NCBI GenBank assembly: GCA_036494675.1
Contig: DASXOA010000064.1
Span: 1 to 15,944 of the forward strand
From: Rugosimonospora sp036494675
Lineage (GTDB): Bacteria; Actinomycetota; Actinomycetes; Mycobacteriales; Micromonosporaceae
Direction: 5' to 3'
Length of the DNA stretch: 15,944 nt
Below, in pieces: positions 1 to 6,150 of this stretch; position 1 is the stretch's first letter, and every line of letters starts with the position of its first letter. The position numbers and the translations under genes are program-made. The notes beneath the pieces were generated by a model. That model had not been told where the DNA came from and searched no databases. It was given only the letters and a program-made list of their open reading frames with translations.

Positions 1-1
1 C

Positions 2-139
2 TACCGTCCGTACGAGGTGCCGATCAGGTACCACGCCCGCTCGCGCGAGGAGGGCAAGAAGATCACTTGGCGGGACGGTGTGGCGGCGCTGTGGATCCTG
101 GCGCGTGAGCGGGTCCGCCGGCCGGGCGTGAACAGCTAG
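2..139 (+). CDS. Family 2 glycosyltransferase, C-terminal end only (partial)
   Basis: An open frame enters from the left edge and ends at TAG 137-139, giving 45 visible residues ending in RPGVNS. The stretch with VPIRYHARSREEGKK followed by ITWRDGVAALWILARER matches the usual C-terminus of actinobacterial GT-A fold family 2 glycosyltransferases (dolichyl-phosphate-mannose-synthase-like), where VPISYHxRxxxEGKKI-xWRDG is typical. These enzymes transfer a sugar from a nucleotide donor to a lipid or polyprenyl carrier, but the catalytic part is outside the window, so donor and acceptor cannot be named. The stop codon lies inside the left copy of the GCTAGC target duplication of the neighbouring insertion sequence, so the frame appears intact despite the insertion. 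Confidence 0.72.
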   Translation, partial: YRPYEVPIRYHARSREEGKKITWRDGVAALWILARERVRRPGVNS

Positions 140-140
140 C
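135..140. repeat. Target-site duplication GCTAGC, left copy
   Basis: GCTAGC directly abuts the left IS end and recurs at 1861-1866 directly after the right end. The sequence is a perfect palindrome containing CTAG, and it carries the TAG stop of the glycosyltransferase. Confidence 0.8.
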
Positions 141-164
141 CCCGTATTCCGCACTTCGTTGTGG
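141..164 (+). repeat. Left terminal inverted repeat of the IS
   Basis: This 24-bp end pairs with 1837-1860, differing only at the sixth base (A here, G in the complement of the other end). The transposase stop codon lies 2 bp further in, at 166-168. Confidence 0.85.
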
Positions 165-165
165 G

Positions 166-1803
166 TCAGGCTAATCGGAGTGGGTCTACGTTGAGGAGGT
201 CGAGTAGTTGGGTCTGGAGTGGTCCGGGTCGGGGGATCGTTGGTGGGTCGTTGCCGCGGCCAGGGATCAGGCGTAGCTGGCCGAGCGCGTCGAAGATGAG
301 CCGGCCGGTGGGTTTGGCGGGTCGACCGACGTAGAGGTCGTCGAGTTTCTCGGCTGGGGCGATCGCGCGGCGTACCTCGCGTTCGATCAGGCAGAAGATC
401 AGCAGTGCCAGGCAGATGACGGTGATCAGCGCGGCGATACGACGGTTGTTCTTCAGGAAGATCGGCGCGACTGCCAAGGGGCCTTTGAACGCCTGGTAGC
501 GGCGTTCTACGGCTTCCTGACCCTTGTAGCGGCGCAGCACCTCGGCGGCGTCGGCCTCGGCGGGATCCAGGTTGGTCAGCAGGGCGTACCAGCCGTCGCT
601 GGCGGCCTCGGTGTCGATAGCGGCTTGGTCGAACGACCAGGCCAGGGTCGGCTTGCCATGGTTGTCGACACCGATGGTTGTCTGTAGGTAGGTGGCCACC
701 CGCCGGTCGCGGCCGATCGCGGCGACGCGAGCGGTCACGGCGGGTTGGTCGGGGTAATGGCGGCTGCCCAGGCCACGGACCAGCCGGTCCAGGTCGTCTC
801 GGGCCCGGTCCAGTTTCTTGGTCCGGGCGGCTACCGCCGCTTGCGCGCGGACGCTGGAGTGCACGAATACCCGACGCAGCAGCAGGACCGGGTCGCGCTT
901 GCGGGGTCCGGCCAGGCTCATGACGTCCTCACGCACGTGCCAGGTGCCGAGCCGGGCAGGGTCCTTGCCAGCGTCGCGGGCAGCGACGTAGTCGACCTGC
1001 ACCGCATCAGACAACCGTTGGACGGCCAGGACCTGCGCGCTGACGTAGTTCTTCGACCCGGGGGCGATGAAGTTGGCCTTGGCCTTGGCCATTGCGGCCA
1101 GATTCTGGTACGAGACCAGCTTGGAGTCACCGATCATCAGCATCCCGGCCGGGCCGGCCAGCTTCTGCAACGCCTGCATCGCTGGCACCACCTGCGACAC
1201 CTCACCGGCGCCACCATCGAACGCGCGATGCAACACCGGCACCCCACCATCGCCGGACACCGCGATCCCGGTCTGGATCTGTTTCAGGTCTGGGCGGCGA
1301 TCCTTCGGATGGCCGAATTTCGGCACCGGAAGTCCTTCCTCGGCGCTGAGGTAAGCGCCGTGCAACGAGATCGAGGTCATGTCCCAGTGCATCCGAGTCA
1401 CGTCCAACCCGAACACCTCGATCGCGGTAGCACCCACCGACCCCACCAGATGATCCAGATGCGGCGCGATCGCGTCCAGCGCCCGCCCGACCCGGTCATC
1501 ACCCAACGTCGAGGCAGCCACCCCGAACAGTTCCGGCACCGCCCACGCCCGCGCCCAATCCTCCACCCGCAGCAACGGCACCGGTGAGGTCAACCGGTTA
1601 GCCACCAACACCTCAATGACTTGCCCATGGGTCACCGCCGAAGTCGACACCTCCCGCATCGGACACGCCGCATCCACGATCTGCCTCAACCGCAACCGGC
1701 GGCTGAAATCAGCCACCACAGGAAGCGCACCAAGCATCTTCTCCACACTCGGCGCCCCATACCGAGCCCGCAGCCCATCCACAGCCGACCGTGGTACACC
1801 CAA
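166..1803 (-). CDS. IS1634-family DDE transposase
   Basis: A 545-residue DDE (RNase H fold) transposase that would cut and join the IS ends. The N-terminus (about 1-130) resembles the DUF4277-type region found before IS1634 catalytic domains. Likely catalytic residues are D141 (HWDMTSISLHG), D226 (MLMIGDSK) and E433. E433 lies in Y426-x2-Q429-x3-E433-x6-K440, the IS1634 form of the IS4 Y-2-R-3-E-6-K signature with Q in place of R. A hydrophobic stretch follows (about 456-473), as is usual in this family. Length fits IS1634 transposases. The first available start is TTG at 1803, since an in-frame stop lies five codons upstream; V8 (GTG) is an alternative, and no strong Shine-Dalgarno is visible. 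No frameshift or internal stop is seen. Confidence 0.88.
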   Translation of the reverse strand: MGVPRSAVDGLRARYGAPSVEKMLGALPVVADFSRRLRLRQIVDAACPMREVSTSAVTHGQVIEVLVANRLTSPVPLLRVEDWARAWAVPELFGVAASTLGDDRVGRALDAIAPHLDHLVGSVGATAIEVFGLDVTRMHWDMTSISLHGAYLSAEEGLPVPKFGHPKDRRPDLKQIQTGIAVSGDGGVPVLHRAFDGGAGEVSQVVPAMQALQKLAGPAGMLMIGDSKLVSYQNLAAMAKAKANFIAPGSKNYVSAQVLAVQRLSDAVQVDYVAARDAGKDPARLGTWHVREDVMSLAGPRKRDPVLLLRRVFVHSSVRAQAAVAARTKKLDRARDDLDRLVRGLGSRHYPDQPAVTARVAAIGRDRRVATYLQTTIGVDNHGKPTLAWSFDQAAIDTEAASDGWYALLTNLDPAEADAAEVLRRYKGQEAVERRYQAFKGPLAVAPIFLKNNRRIAALITVICLALLIFCLIEREVRRAIAPAEKLDDLYVGRPAKPTGRLIFDALGQLRLIPGRGNDPPTIPRPGPLQTQLLDLLNVDPLRLA

Positions 1804-1836
1804 CCACCACCACGATCAACACGCCACGCCACTCAA

Positions 1837-1860
1837 CCACAACGAAGTGCGGAACACGGG
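1837..1860 (-). repeat. Right terminal inverted repeat of the IS
   Basis: This is the partner of the left end (23/24 identity). It lies upstream of the transposase start, so an outward or transposase promoter may overlap it, although no clear -10/-35 pair was recognised. Confidence 0.85.
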
Positions 1861-1866
1861 GCTAGC
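1861..1866. repeat. Target-site duplication GCTAGC, right copy
   Basis: This is the second copy of the duplicated hexamer. Read on the minus strand it supplies the TAG stop (1864-1862) of the tetR gene. Confidence 0.8.
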
Positions 1867-2464
1867 GGGACTGGGGGCGCAGGCCGTCGATGACGTAGCC
1901 CATCAGCCGCACGCTGTCGTCGGGCGCCGACTCGCAGGCCATCGCCACCCCGTGGGTCAGCCGCAGCACGTCCGCCTGCTCGACGTCGGGACGGATCGTC
2001 CCGGCGGCCTTCGCCGGTTCCATCAGCCGGTTCAGCGCGCCACGCATGACGTCCCGGCAGTAGGTCATCGTCGGCGCGTCCACGCCCAGCATCGCCTTGA
2101 CCGCCGCGCCCAGGCCACGCTTGATCTTGACGTAGTCCAGTTGCAGGAGCAGCCACGCGGCCAGCGCCTCGTCCGGCGGCAGGCCGCTCTCGATCAGCCG
2201 GTTCGCCTGGACGGCCAGCGCCTCGATGTCGTCCAGGTACACCGCGGCCAGCAGCGCCTCGCGGGTCGGGAAGTGCCGGTACAGCGTGCCCGGGCCCACC
2301 CCCGCGCGCTTCGCGACGTCGTCCAGCGGCGCCTCGGCACCGTGCTCGGTGAAGGCCTCCCGTGCCGCCGCGATCAGCCGACCGCGGTTGCGGCGGGCGT
2401 CGGCGCGCATCGGCCGGTCGGCCGGGAGGACGGCGGCGGGGACCATGCCTTCGGCCGGGACCAC
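1862..2464 (-). CDS. TetR/AcrR-family transcriptional repressor
   Basis: A 200-residue one-component repressor, predicted to release DNA on binding a small ligand. The N-terminal TetR domain covers about residues 25-72 (RGRLIAAAREAFTEHG, then the recognition part AGVGPGTLYRHFPTREALL). The C-terminal ligand-binding half is poorly conserved, as is normal. I chose GTG at 2464 because AAGGAGGT lies six bases before it; the next Met codons (2446 and further in) lack a usable Shine-Dalgarno, and a longer reading would run across the operators. It is divergent from an MFS exporter, with three palindromic operators between them, the classic arrangement for a repressor controlling its own pump and itself. 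Its stop lies in the right copy of the IS target duplication. Confidence 0.9.
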   Translation of the reverse strand: MVPAEGMVPAAVLPADRPMRADARRNRGRLIAAAREAFTEHGAEAPLDDVAKRAGVGPGTLYRHFPTREALLAAVYLDDIEALAVQANRLIESGLPPDEALAAWLLLQLDYVKIKRGLGAAVKAMLGVDAPTMTYCRDVMRGALNRLMEPAKAAGTIRPDVEQADVLRLTHGVAMACESAPDDSVRLMGYVIDGLRPQSR

Positions 2465-2489
2465 AGTGACCTCCTTCACCTCGACTAAA

Positions 2490-2504
2490 CGGAGAATGTC
2501 TCCG
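2490..2504. promoter_or_regulatory. Operator 1 of the tetR-MFS region
   Basis: CGGAGA-ATG-TCTCCG is a perfect 6-bp inverted repeat around 3 bp. It lies 25 bp upstream of the tetR GTG start, where a repressor would block tetR's own transcription. Confidence 0.75.
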
Positions 2505-2511
2505 AATCCGG

Positions 2512-2540
2512 TTGCGAACCGGAGACTGTCTCCGTACAGT
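2512..2540 (+). promoter_or_regulatory. Candidate promoter for the MFS exporter
   Basis: TTGCGA (2512-2517) and TACAGT (2535-2540) are separated by 17 bp, each matching 4 of 6 consensus bases for a housekeeping sigma factor. The spacer holds operator 2. Transcription would begin about 50-55 bases before the TTG start codon. Confidence 0.5.
2520..2534. promoter_or_regulatory. Operator 2, inside the exporter promoter
   Basis: CGGAGA-CTG-TCTCCG is a perfect palindrome starting exactly 30 bp after operator 1. It occupies the spacer between the proposed -35 (2512-2517) and -10 (2535-2540) boxes, so bound repressor would exclude RNA polymerase. Confidence 0.78.
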
Positions 2541-2555
2541 ATCTCAGGAGGGAAG

Positions 2556-2570
2556 TGGAGAGTCTCTCCG
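2556..2570. promoter_or_regulatory. Operator 3, near the exporter start
   Basis: TGGAGA-GTC-TCTCCG has one mismatch in the outermost pair, so it is likely the weakest site. It lies 36 bp after operator 2 and 31 bp before the exporter start codon, and could act as a downstream block or a cooperative site. Confidence 0.65.
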
Positions 2571-2601
2571 CTTGTTCCCGAAGACCCGCATGGAGTGAGC
2601 C

Positions 2602-4056
2602 TTGTCTCAGCAGACGCTGTCAACACCGATAATCCACCGTACCGAGGCGCCACCGCACCGGCGAGGGCTCGCCCTCGCGATCATCGTCACCTGCCAGCTG
2701 ATGCTGATCCTCGACGCGACCGTGATGAACGTCGCGCTGCCCCGCATCCAGGTCGGCCTGCACTTCTCGGCCACCAGCCTGGCCTGGGTGATGAGTTCCT
2801 ACACCCTCACCTACGGCGGGCTGCTGCTGCTCGGCGGCCGGGCCGGCGACATCCTGGGCCGGCGGCGCATGTTCGTGGCCGGCATCGCGCTGTTCACCGT
2901 GGCCTCGCTGGCCGGTGGCTTCGCCACCTCGGCCGGCTGGCTGCTGGCCGCCCGCATCGCGCAGGGCGTCGGCGCCGCGGCCGCCGGCCCCAGCACCATC
3001 GCGCTGATCGCCACCACGTTCACCGAGCCGCGTGAGCGGATCCGGGCGCTCGCCCTGCTGTCCGGTGTGGCCAGCGGTGGGTTCGCCATCGGGCTGGTCC
3101 TCGGCGGCGTGCTCACCGAGGTGGCGTCCTGGCGCTGGGTGCTGTTCATCAACGTGCCGTTCGGACTCGCGGCGGTGATCCTGGCTCCGCGGTACGTCCG
3201 TGAGCCGCAGCGGCACCCGGCCCGGCTGGACCTGCCCGGTGCCGTGGCCGGTACCGGCGCGGTGGCCGCCCTGGTCTATTCGTTCATCCGTGCCGCGTCC
3301 AGCGGCTGGTCGGACCGCCCGACCCAGCTCACGCTGGCGGCCGGCGTCCTCCTGCTGATCGCTTTCGTGGCCATCGAGATCCGTACCCGTGAGCCGATCA
3401 TGCCGCTGCGCCTGTTCGCCGACCGCAACCGTGCCGCCGCGTACCTGAACTTCCTGCTCGGTCCGGCGGCGATGATGTCGATGTTCTTCTTCCTGACGCA
3501 GTTCCTCCAGGAGGTGCGCGGCTTCGGGGCGCTGGCCACCGGCTTCGCGTTCATGCCGATGGCCGCGGCCATGTTCGTGGTGACCCGGCTGGTCCCTCGC
3601 CTGCTGCACCGGCTGGGACCCAAGCCGCTCGTGGTGACCGGCACGCTCATCATGATCAGCGGCCTGATCTGGCTCACCCAGATCTCGACGTCCAGCGGCT
3701 ACCTCGGCGCGATCCTCGGCCCGATGGTGCTGATGGGGCTCGGCGGTGGGCTCAGCTTCGTCCCGCTCACCCCGGTCATCATGGCCGGCGTGGAGCCGCG
3801 GGACGCGGGGGCCGCCGGTGGGGTGCTACAGACCATGCAGCAGACCGGTTCCTCGCTCGGGCTGGCGGTGCTCGTCACCGTGTTCGGCTCGGCGGCCCGG
3901 CACGCCGCGATCGGGGCGCCCGCCGGCGCGGCCGGGGCGCACCACACCCTCGTGGCCGGCATGGCGAGCGCGTTCACCGCGGCCACCGTCATCGCGGCAG
4001 GCACGATCGTGGTGGCGCTGACGTTCCGGGGTAGGCGGACCACGTCGCCGTCGTGA
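2602..4056 (+). CDS. MFS exporter, DHA2 (EmrB/QacA) type
   Basis: A 484-residue proton-driven inner-membrane drug/H+ antiporter. Family motifs are visible in order: LDATVMNVALPRI in the first membrane helix (DHA2 motif D1), GGRAGDILGRRRMF in the loop after helix 2 (motif A), a RIAQGVGAA segment (motif B) and GVASGGFAIGLVLGGVL in helix 5 (antiporter motif C), then SWRWVLFINVPFG, also typical of the group. Length and hydrophobic pattern fit a 14-helix protein. The TTG start at 2602 has GGAG 6 bases upstream, and the sequence opens SQQTLSTPIIHR. It is paired with the divergent tetR and likely induced by the substrate it exports. The substrate cannot be told from sequence; antibiotics, dyes or a self-made metabolite are all possible. 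It ends 22 bp before the convergent Lrp gene. Confidence 0.9.
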   Translation: MSQQTLSTPIIHRTEAPPHRRGLALAIIVTCQLMLILDATVMNVALPRIQVGLHFSATSLAWVMSSYTLTYGGLLLLGGRAGDILGRRRMFVAGIALFTVASLAGGFATSAGWLLAARIAQGVGAAAAGPSTIALIATTFTEPRERIRALALLSGVASGGFAIGLVLGGVLTEVASWRWVLFINVPFGLAAVILAPRYVREPQRHPARLDLPGAVAGTGAVAALVYSFIRAASSGWSDRPTQLTLAAGVLLLIAFVAIEIRTREPIMPLRLFADRNRAAAYLNFLLGPAAMMSMFFFLTQFLQEVRGFGALATGFAFMPMAAAMFVVTRLVPRLLHRLGPKPLVVTGTLIMISGLIWLTQISTSSGYLGAILGPMVLMGLGGGLSFVPLTPVIMAGVEPRDAGAAGGVLQTMQQTGSSLGLAVLVTVFGSAARHAAIGAPAGAAGAHHTLVAGMASAFTAATVIAAGTIVVALTFRGRRTTSPS

Positions 4057-4066
4057 GGCGGTAGCG

Positions 4067-4110
4067 GCGGCGGCCGGCTCAGCGCCTGCGGGCGCGGGCC
4101 CGGCCGCCGC
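4067..4110. terminator. Candidate bidirectional terminator between the exporter and lrp-like genes
   Basis: A perfect 11-bp inverted repeat (GCGGCGGCCGG at 4067-4077, CCGGCCGCCGC at 4100-4110) with a 22-base loop follows the exporter stop. Its right arm encodes the arginine-rich end of the Lrp-like protein. No T-run is present, as is common for actinobacterial hairpins, so function is uncertain. Confidence 0.4.
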
Positions 4111-5260
4111 TCTCGCCGATCGTGGTGGCGAGGCCATCACGGACCCCGACGGGAGTCGCGAGGCCGCCGTCGGGAGACAGGCCGCCGTCGGAGGACAGCG
4201 CGCCATCGGGAGAGAAGGTGAGGTCGCCGCCGGAAAGCGACAGGACCGTGCCCACCAGGCCGTCGCCGTCCAGCGGCGGTACGGACGCACCCTTGCGCCA
4301 CCACGGCGTCTCCACGAAACCCCGGCGTACGACCAGCAGCACCACGCTGGCGGTCCAGCCGAGCACGCCGTCGAGGCGGCCGAGCGTGCCGTTGGTGAAG
4401 TCGAAGACGTCCTGGGTGGTCGGCACGATCAGCTCGCACATCAGCGCGTTGTGGCTCAGCGTCGCGGCAACGTACCGCACGCCCCGGTACGTGGCGAGTT
4501 GGCGGGCGACCGAGTCGAGCAGGGCCGGGGTCACCGAGATGTCCAGGATGATCTCCGACTCGAATCCCAGCGCCGGGGCGGGGACCAGGGTCACCAGGTG
4601 GATGCAGCCCCTGCCCTGCAGGGTCTCGAACCGCCGCCGTACCGTGCTCTCGTTCACGCCGAGGGCGGTGGCGATGCTGCGGAAGCTGGCCCGGCCGTCA
4701 CCCGCCATGAGGTCGATGATTTTGTGGTCGGCGGGATCGAAGTGGCTCGGCGCGCAGCGGTGCACCTCGACGGATCGCTTCTGACCTGACCCGGTGCCGA
4801 ACTGCTGGCTCCAGTCGTGCGCGACCTTGTACGTGTTCAGCGTCAGATCGGTGTTGCAGCGCTGCACCCCGTCGATCGCCTGAACCTCGTTGACGATCCG
4901 GGAGTGCAGCGAATCGTCCTTGCGCACGTTGAGTTCGGCGAGGATGTCGTACGCTCCCGTGACCAGACCCAGGAAGCGCAGGTCGACGCGGTGCGCCAGT
5001 GCGCCGAGCACCCGCATCTGGGTGCCCGGCGCGCAGGTGATGCGCAGGATGAACAGGTCGGACTCGCCGCCGTGCTGGATGTCGGGCATGACCGCGACCC
5101 GCACGACGCCGTCGCGCAGCAACTGCTGGCCGCGGCGCGCGACGGTCGCCACCGAGGTGCCGCACTGCTCCGCGATCTCGGTCCAACTGGCCCGGCCGTT
5201 GCCCTGCAGGGCGATGACGATCCGGCGATCCAATTCGTCGAGATGCTCAGCGCCGTCCAT
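4079..5260 (-). CDS. Tandem-domain Lrp/AsnC-family regulator
   Basis: A 393-residue protein carrying two Lrp/AsnC modules in one chain. The first has an HTH at about 8-55 (LDELDRRIVIALQGNGRASWTEIA) and a RAM ligand/oligomer domain at about 68-145 (LRFLGLVTGAYDILAEL). The second has an HTH at about 176-222 (DHKIIDLMAGDGRASFRSIA) and a RAM-like domain at about 235-312. Ordinary Lrp proteins are about 150 residues with one copy. The family senses amino acids or related small molecules. ATG 5260 has GGGAG just upstream; GTG 5275 has none. It overlaps the end of the upstream hydrolase gene by 14 bp, implying translational coupling, so it is the last gene of the peptide-use operon and probably its regulator. 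A tail after residue 345 holds three SxDGxL repeats. Confidence 0.87.
   Translation of the reverse strand: MDGAEHLDELDRRIVIALQGNGRASWTEIAEQCGTSVATVARRGQQLLRDGVVRVAVMPDIQHGGESDLFILRITCAPGTQMRVLGALAHRVDLRFLGLVTGAYDILAELNVRKDDSLHSRIVNEVQAIDGVQRCNTDLTLNTYKVAHDWSQQFGTGSGQKRSVEVHRCAPSHFDPADHKIIDLMAGDGRASFRSIATALGVNESTVRRRFETLQGRGCIHLVTLVPAPALGFESEIILDISVTPALLDSVARQLATYRGVRYVAATLSHNALMCELIVPTTQDVFDFTNGTLGRLDGVLGWTASVVLLVVRRGFVETPWWRKGASVPPLDGDGLVGTVLSLSGGDLTFSPDGALSSDGGLSPDGGLATPVGVRDGLATTIGESGGRARARRR
4160..4213 (-). repeat. Three 18-bp tandem repeats in the lrp-like gene tail
   Basis: Three adjacent 18-bp units (4160-4177, 4178-4195, 4196-4213) encode SPDGAL, SSDGGL and SPDGGL at residues 350-367, beyond the second RAM domain. 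They look like a slippage-prone, disordered extension. Confidence 0.75.
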
Positions 5261-6095
5261 CGGCTCCCACTTCACGCAGGAAGTCGCGCACCACCTTCCG
5301 CCACAGCTGCGCTTCTTCGATCTGCGGTGAGTGCCCGGACTTCTCGAATACGACGAGTCTAGCGTCCGGGATCAGCGAGACAATCGCCTCACTGGAGGCC
5401 ACCGGCGTGATCCAGTCGCCCCGGCCGACGGTCACCAGGGTCGGGGAAGTGATCTTGTGTAGCTGCGACTTGATGTCGTACGCGGGCATGTTCACCGAGA
5501 ACGCGTAATTGTGAGTCTGGTACCGGTACGGGGTTGACTCGACCCGCTGGGCCACCTTCGCCGGGTCGTACACGTGGTCGTACAGCGGCAGGATCTCCTG
5601 CCAGCAGTCGCGCAGATCCTCGTCGTCGCGCACGGTACCGGTGTTGATGCGGTCCAGCTTCTCCAGGTCGATCTTCACCCGGGTCGACGTCTCCGCGTTG
5701 TGCCGGGCCGCCTTGTCGTTCTCGTGATCGGCCGAGGTGTCGCGCAGCACCAGTGCGGTGACCCGCTCCGGATGCCGGATCGCGTACTCCATCGAGATGA
5801 ACCCGCCGTACGAACCGCCGGCCATCACGAACCGCTCGACGCCGGCCCACTCGCGCAGCGCGTCCACGTCCGCCACCCACTGCTCGTGGCTGAACGGCGC
5901 CTTGCCCTCGCTGATGCCCGATCCCCGCGCGTCGAACACGATCACCCGGAAGGTGTCGGCGAACGGGGCGAAGGTCGCCTTCGGTTCCGAGCGTGAGCCC
6001 AGACCGGGCGCGCCGTGATGCGCGATCATGACCGGAGCGTCGTCCGCGCCGAAGACCTCGACCTCGAGTTCGTTGCCGTTGATGGTGAGCCGCAC
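5247..6095 (-). CDS. Alpha/beta hydrolase, proline iminopeptidase-like
   Basis: A 282-residue cytoplasmic serine hydrolase (no signal peptide or membrane helix). The HHGAPG segment (26-31) is the oxyanion-hole region and corresponds to HGGPG in S33 proline iminopeptidases. The nucleophile elbow is GGSYGG with S95; the likely acid is D227 in GRGDWITP, and the base is H255 in KSGHSPQIE. A cap region lies at about 125-205. Start GTG 6095 is preceded by GGAAAGGAAG; an upstream extension would be read through the M24 gene in the wrong frame. It lies 55 bp after the M24 gene and overlaps the Lrp-like gene. In context it may remove an N-terminal residue or cleave an amide or ester of the imported substrate; an esterase role cannot be excluded. 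Confidence 0.85.
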   Translation of the reverse strand: MRLTINGNELEVEVFGADDAPVMIAHHGAPGLGSRSEPKATFAPFADTFRVIVFDARGSGISEGKAPFSHEQWVADVDALREWAGVERFVMAGGSYGGFISMEYAIRHPERVTALVLRDTSADHENDKAARHNAETSTRVKIDLEKLDRINTGTVRDDEDLRDCWQEILPLYDHVYDPAKVAQRVESTPYRYQTHNYAFSVNMPAYDIKSQLHKITSPTLVTVGRGDWITPVASSEAIVSLIPDARLVVFEKSGHSPQIEEAQLWRKVVRDFLREVGADGRR

Positions 6096-6150
6096 GCCAG
6101 CTTCCTTTCCTGAAACGGGTTGTCCCGGCCCGGTCGTGCCGGACGGTTCG

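Larger units (their letters stand above)
141..1860 (-). mobile_element. Complete IS1634-like (IS4-related) insertion sequence, 1720 bp
   Basis: The element is bounded by 24-bp terminal inverted repeats (141-164 and 1837-1860) that match at 23 of 24 positions, starting CCCGTATTCC on the left and, on the opposite strand, CCCGTGTTCC on the right. GCTAGC flanks both ends (135-140 and 1861-1866), a 6-bp target duplication, which agrees with the 5-6 bp usual for the IS1634 family. Bases further out (ACA before the left copy, GGG after the right copy) do not match, so the duplication stops there. One full-length transposase gene fills the element. Intact ends, a full-length frame and an undecayed duplication suggest a recent, possibly still mobile insertion. 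Confidence 0.88.

Noticed and set aside
745..1587. Long plus-strand open frame (280 codons) opposite the transposase
   Set aside because: It is antisense to a clear DDE transposase, its translation is rich in Gly, Arg, His and Pro with no recognisable domain, and such shadows are routine in GC-rich DNA.
135..1866. Reading GCTAGC as part of 30-bp IS ends rather than as target duplication
   Set aside because: Being palindromic it also extends the inverted repeat, but then no duplication would remain outside (ACA versus GGG), whereas a 6-bp duplication fits the family and restores both gene ends.
2620..3609. Minus-strand open frame of 329 codons opposite the MFS exporter
   Set aside because: Low-complexity His/Gly/Arg/Gln composition, no motif and no ribosome site; an antisense shadow of the exporter.
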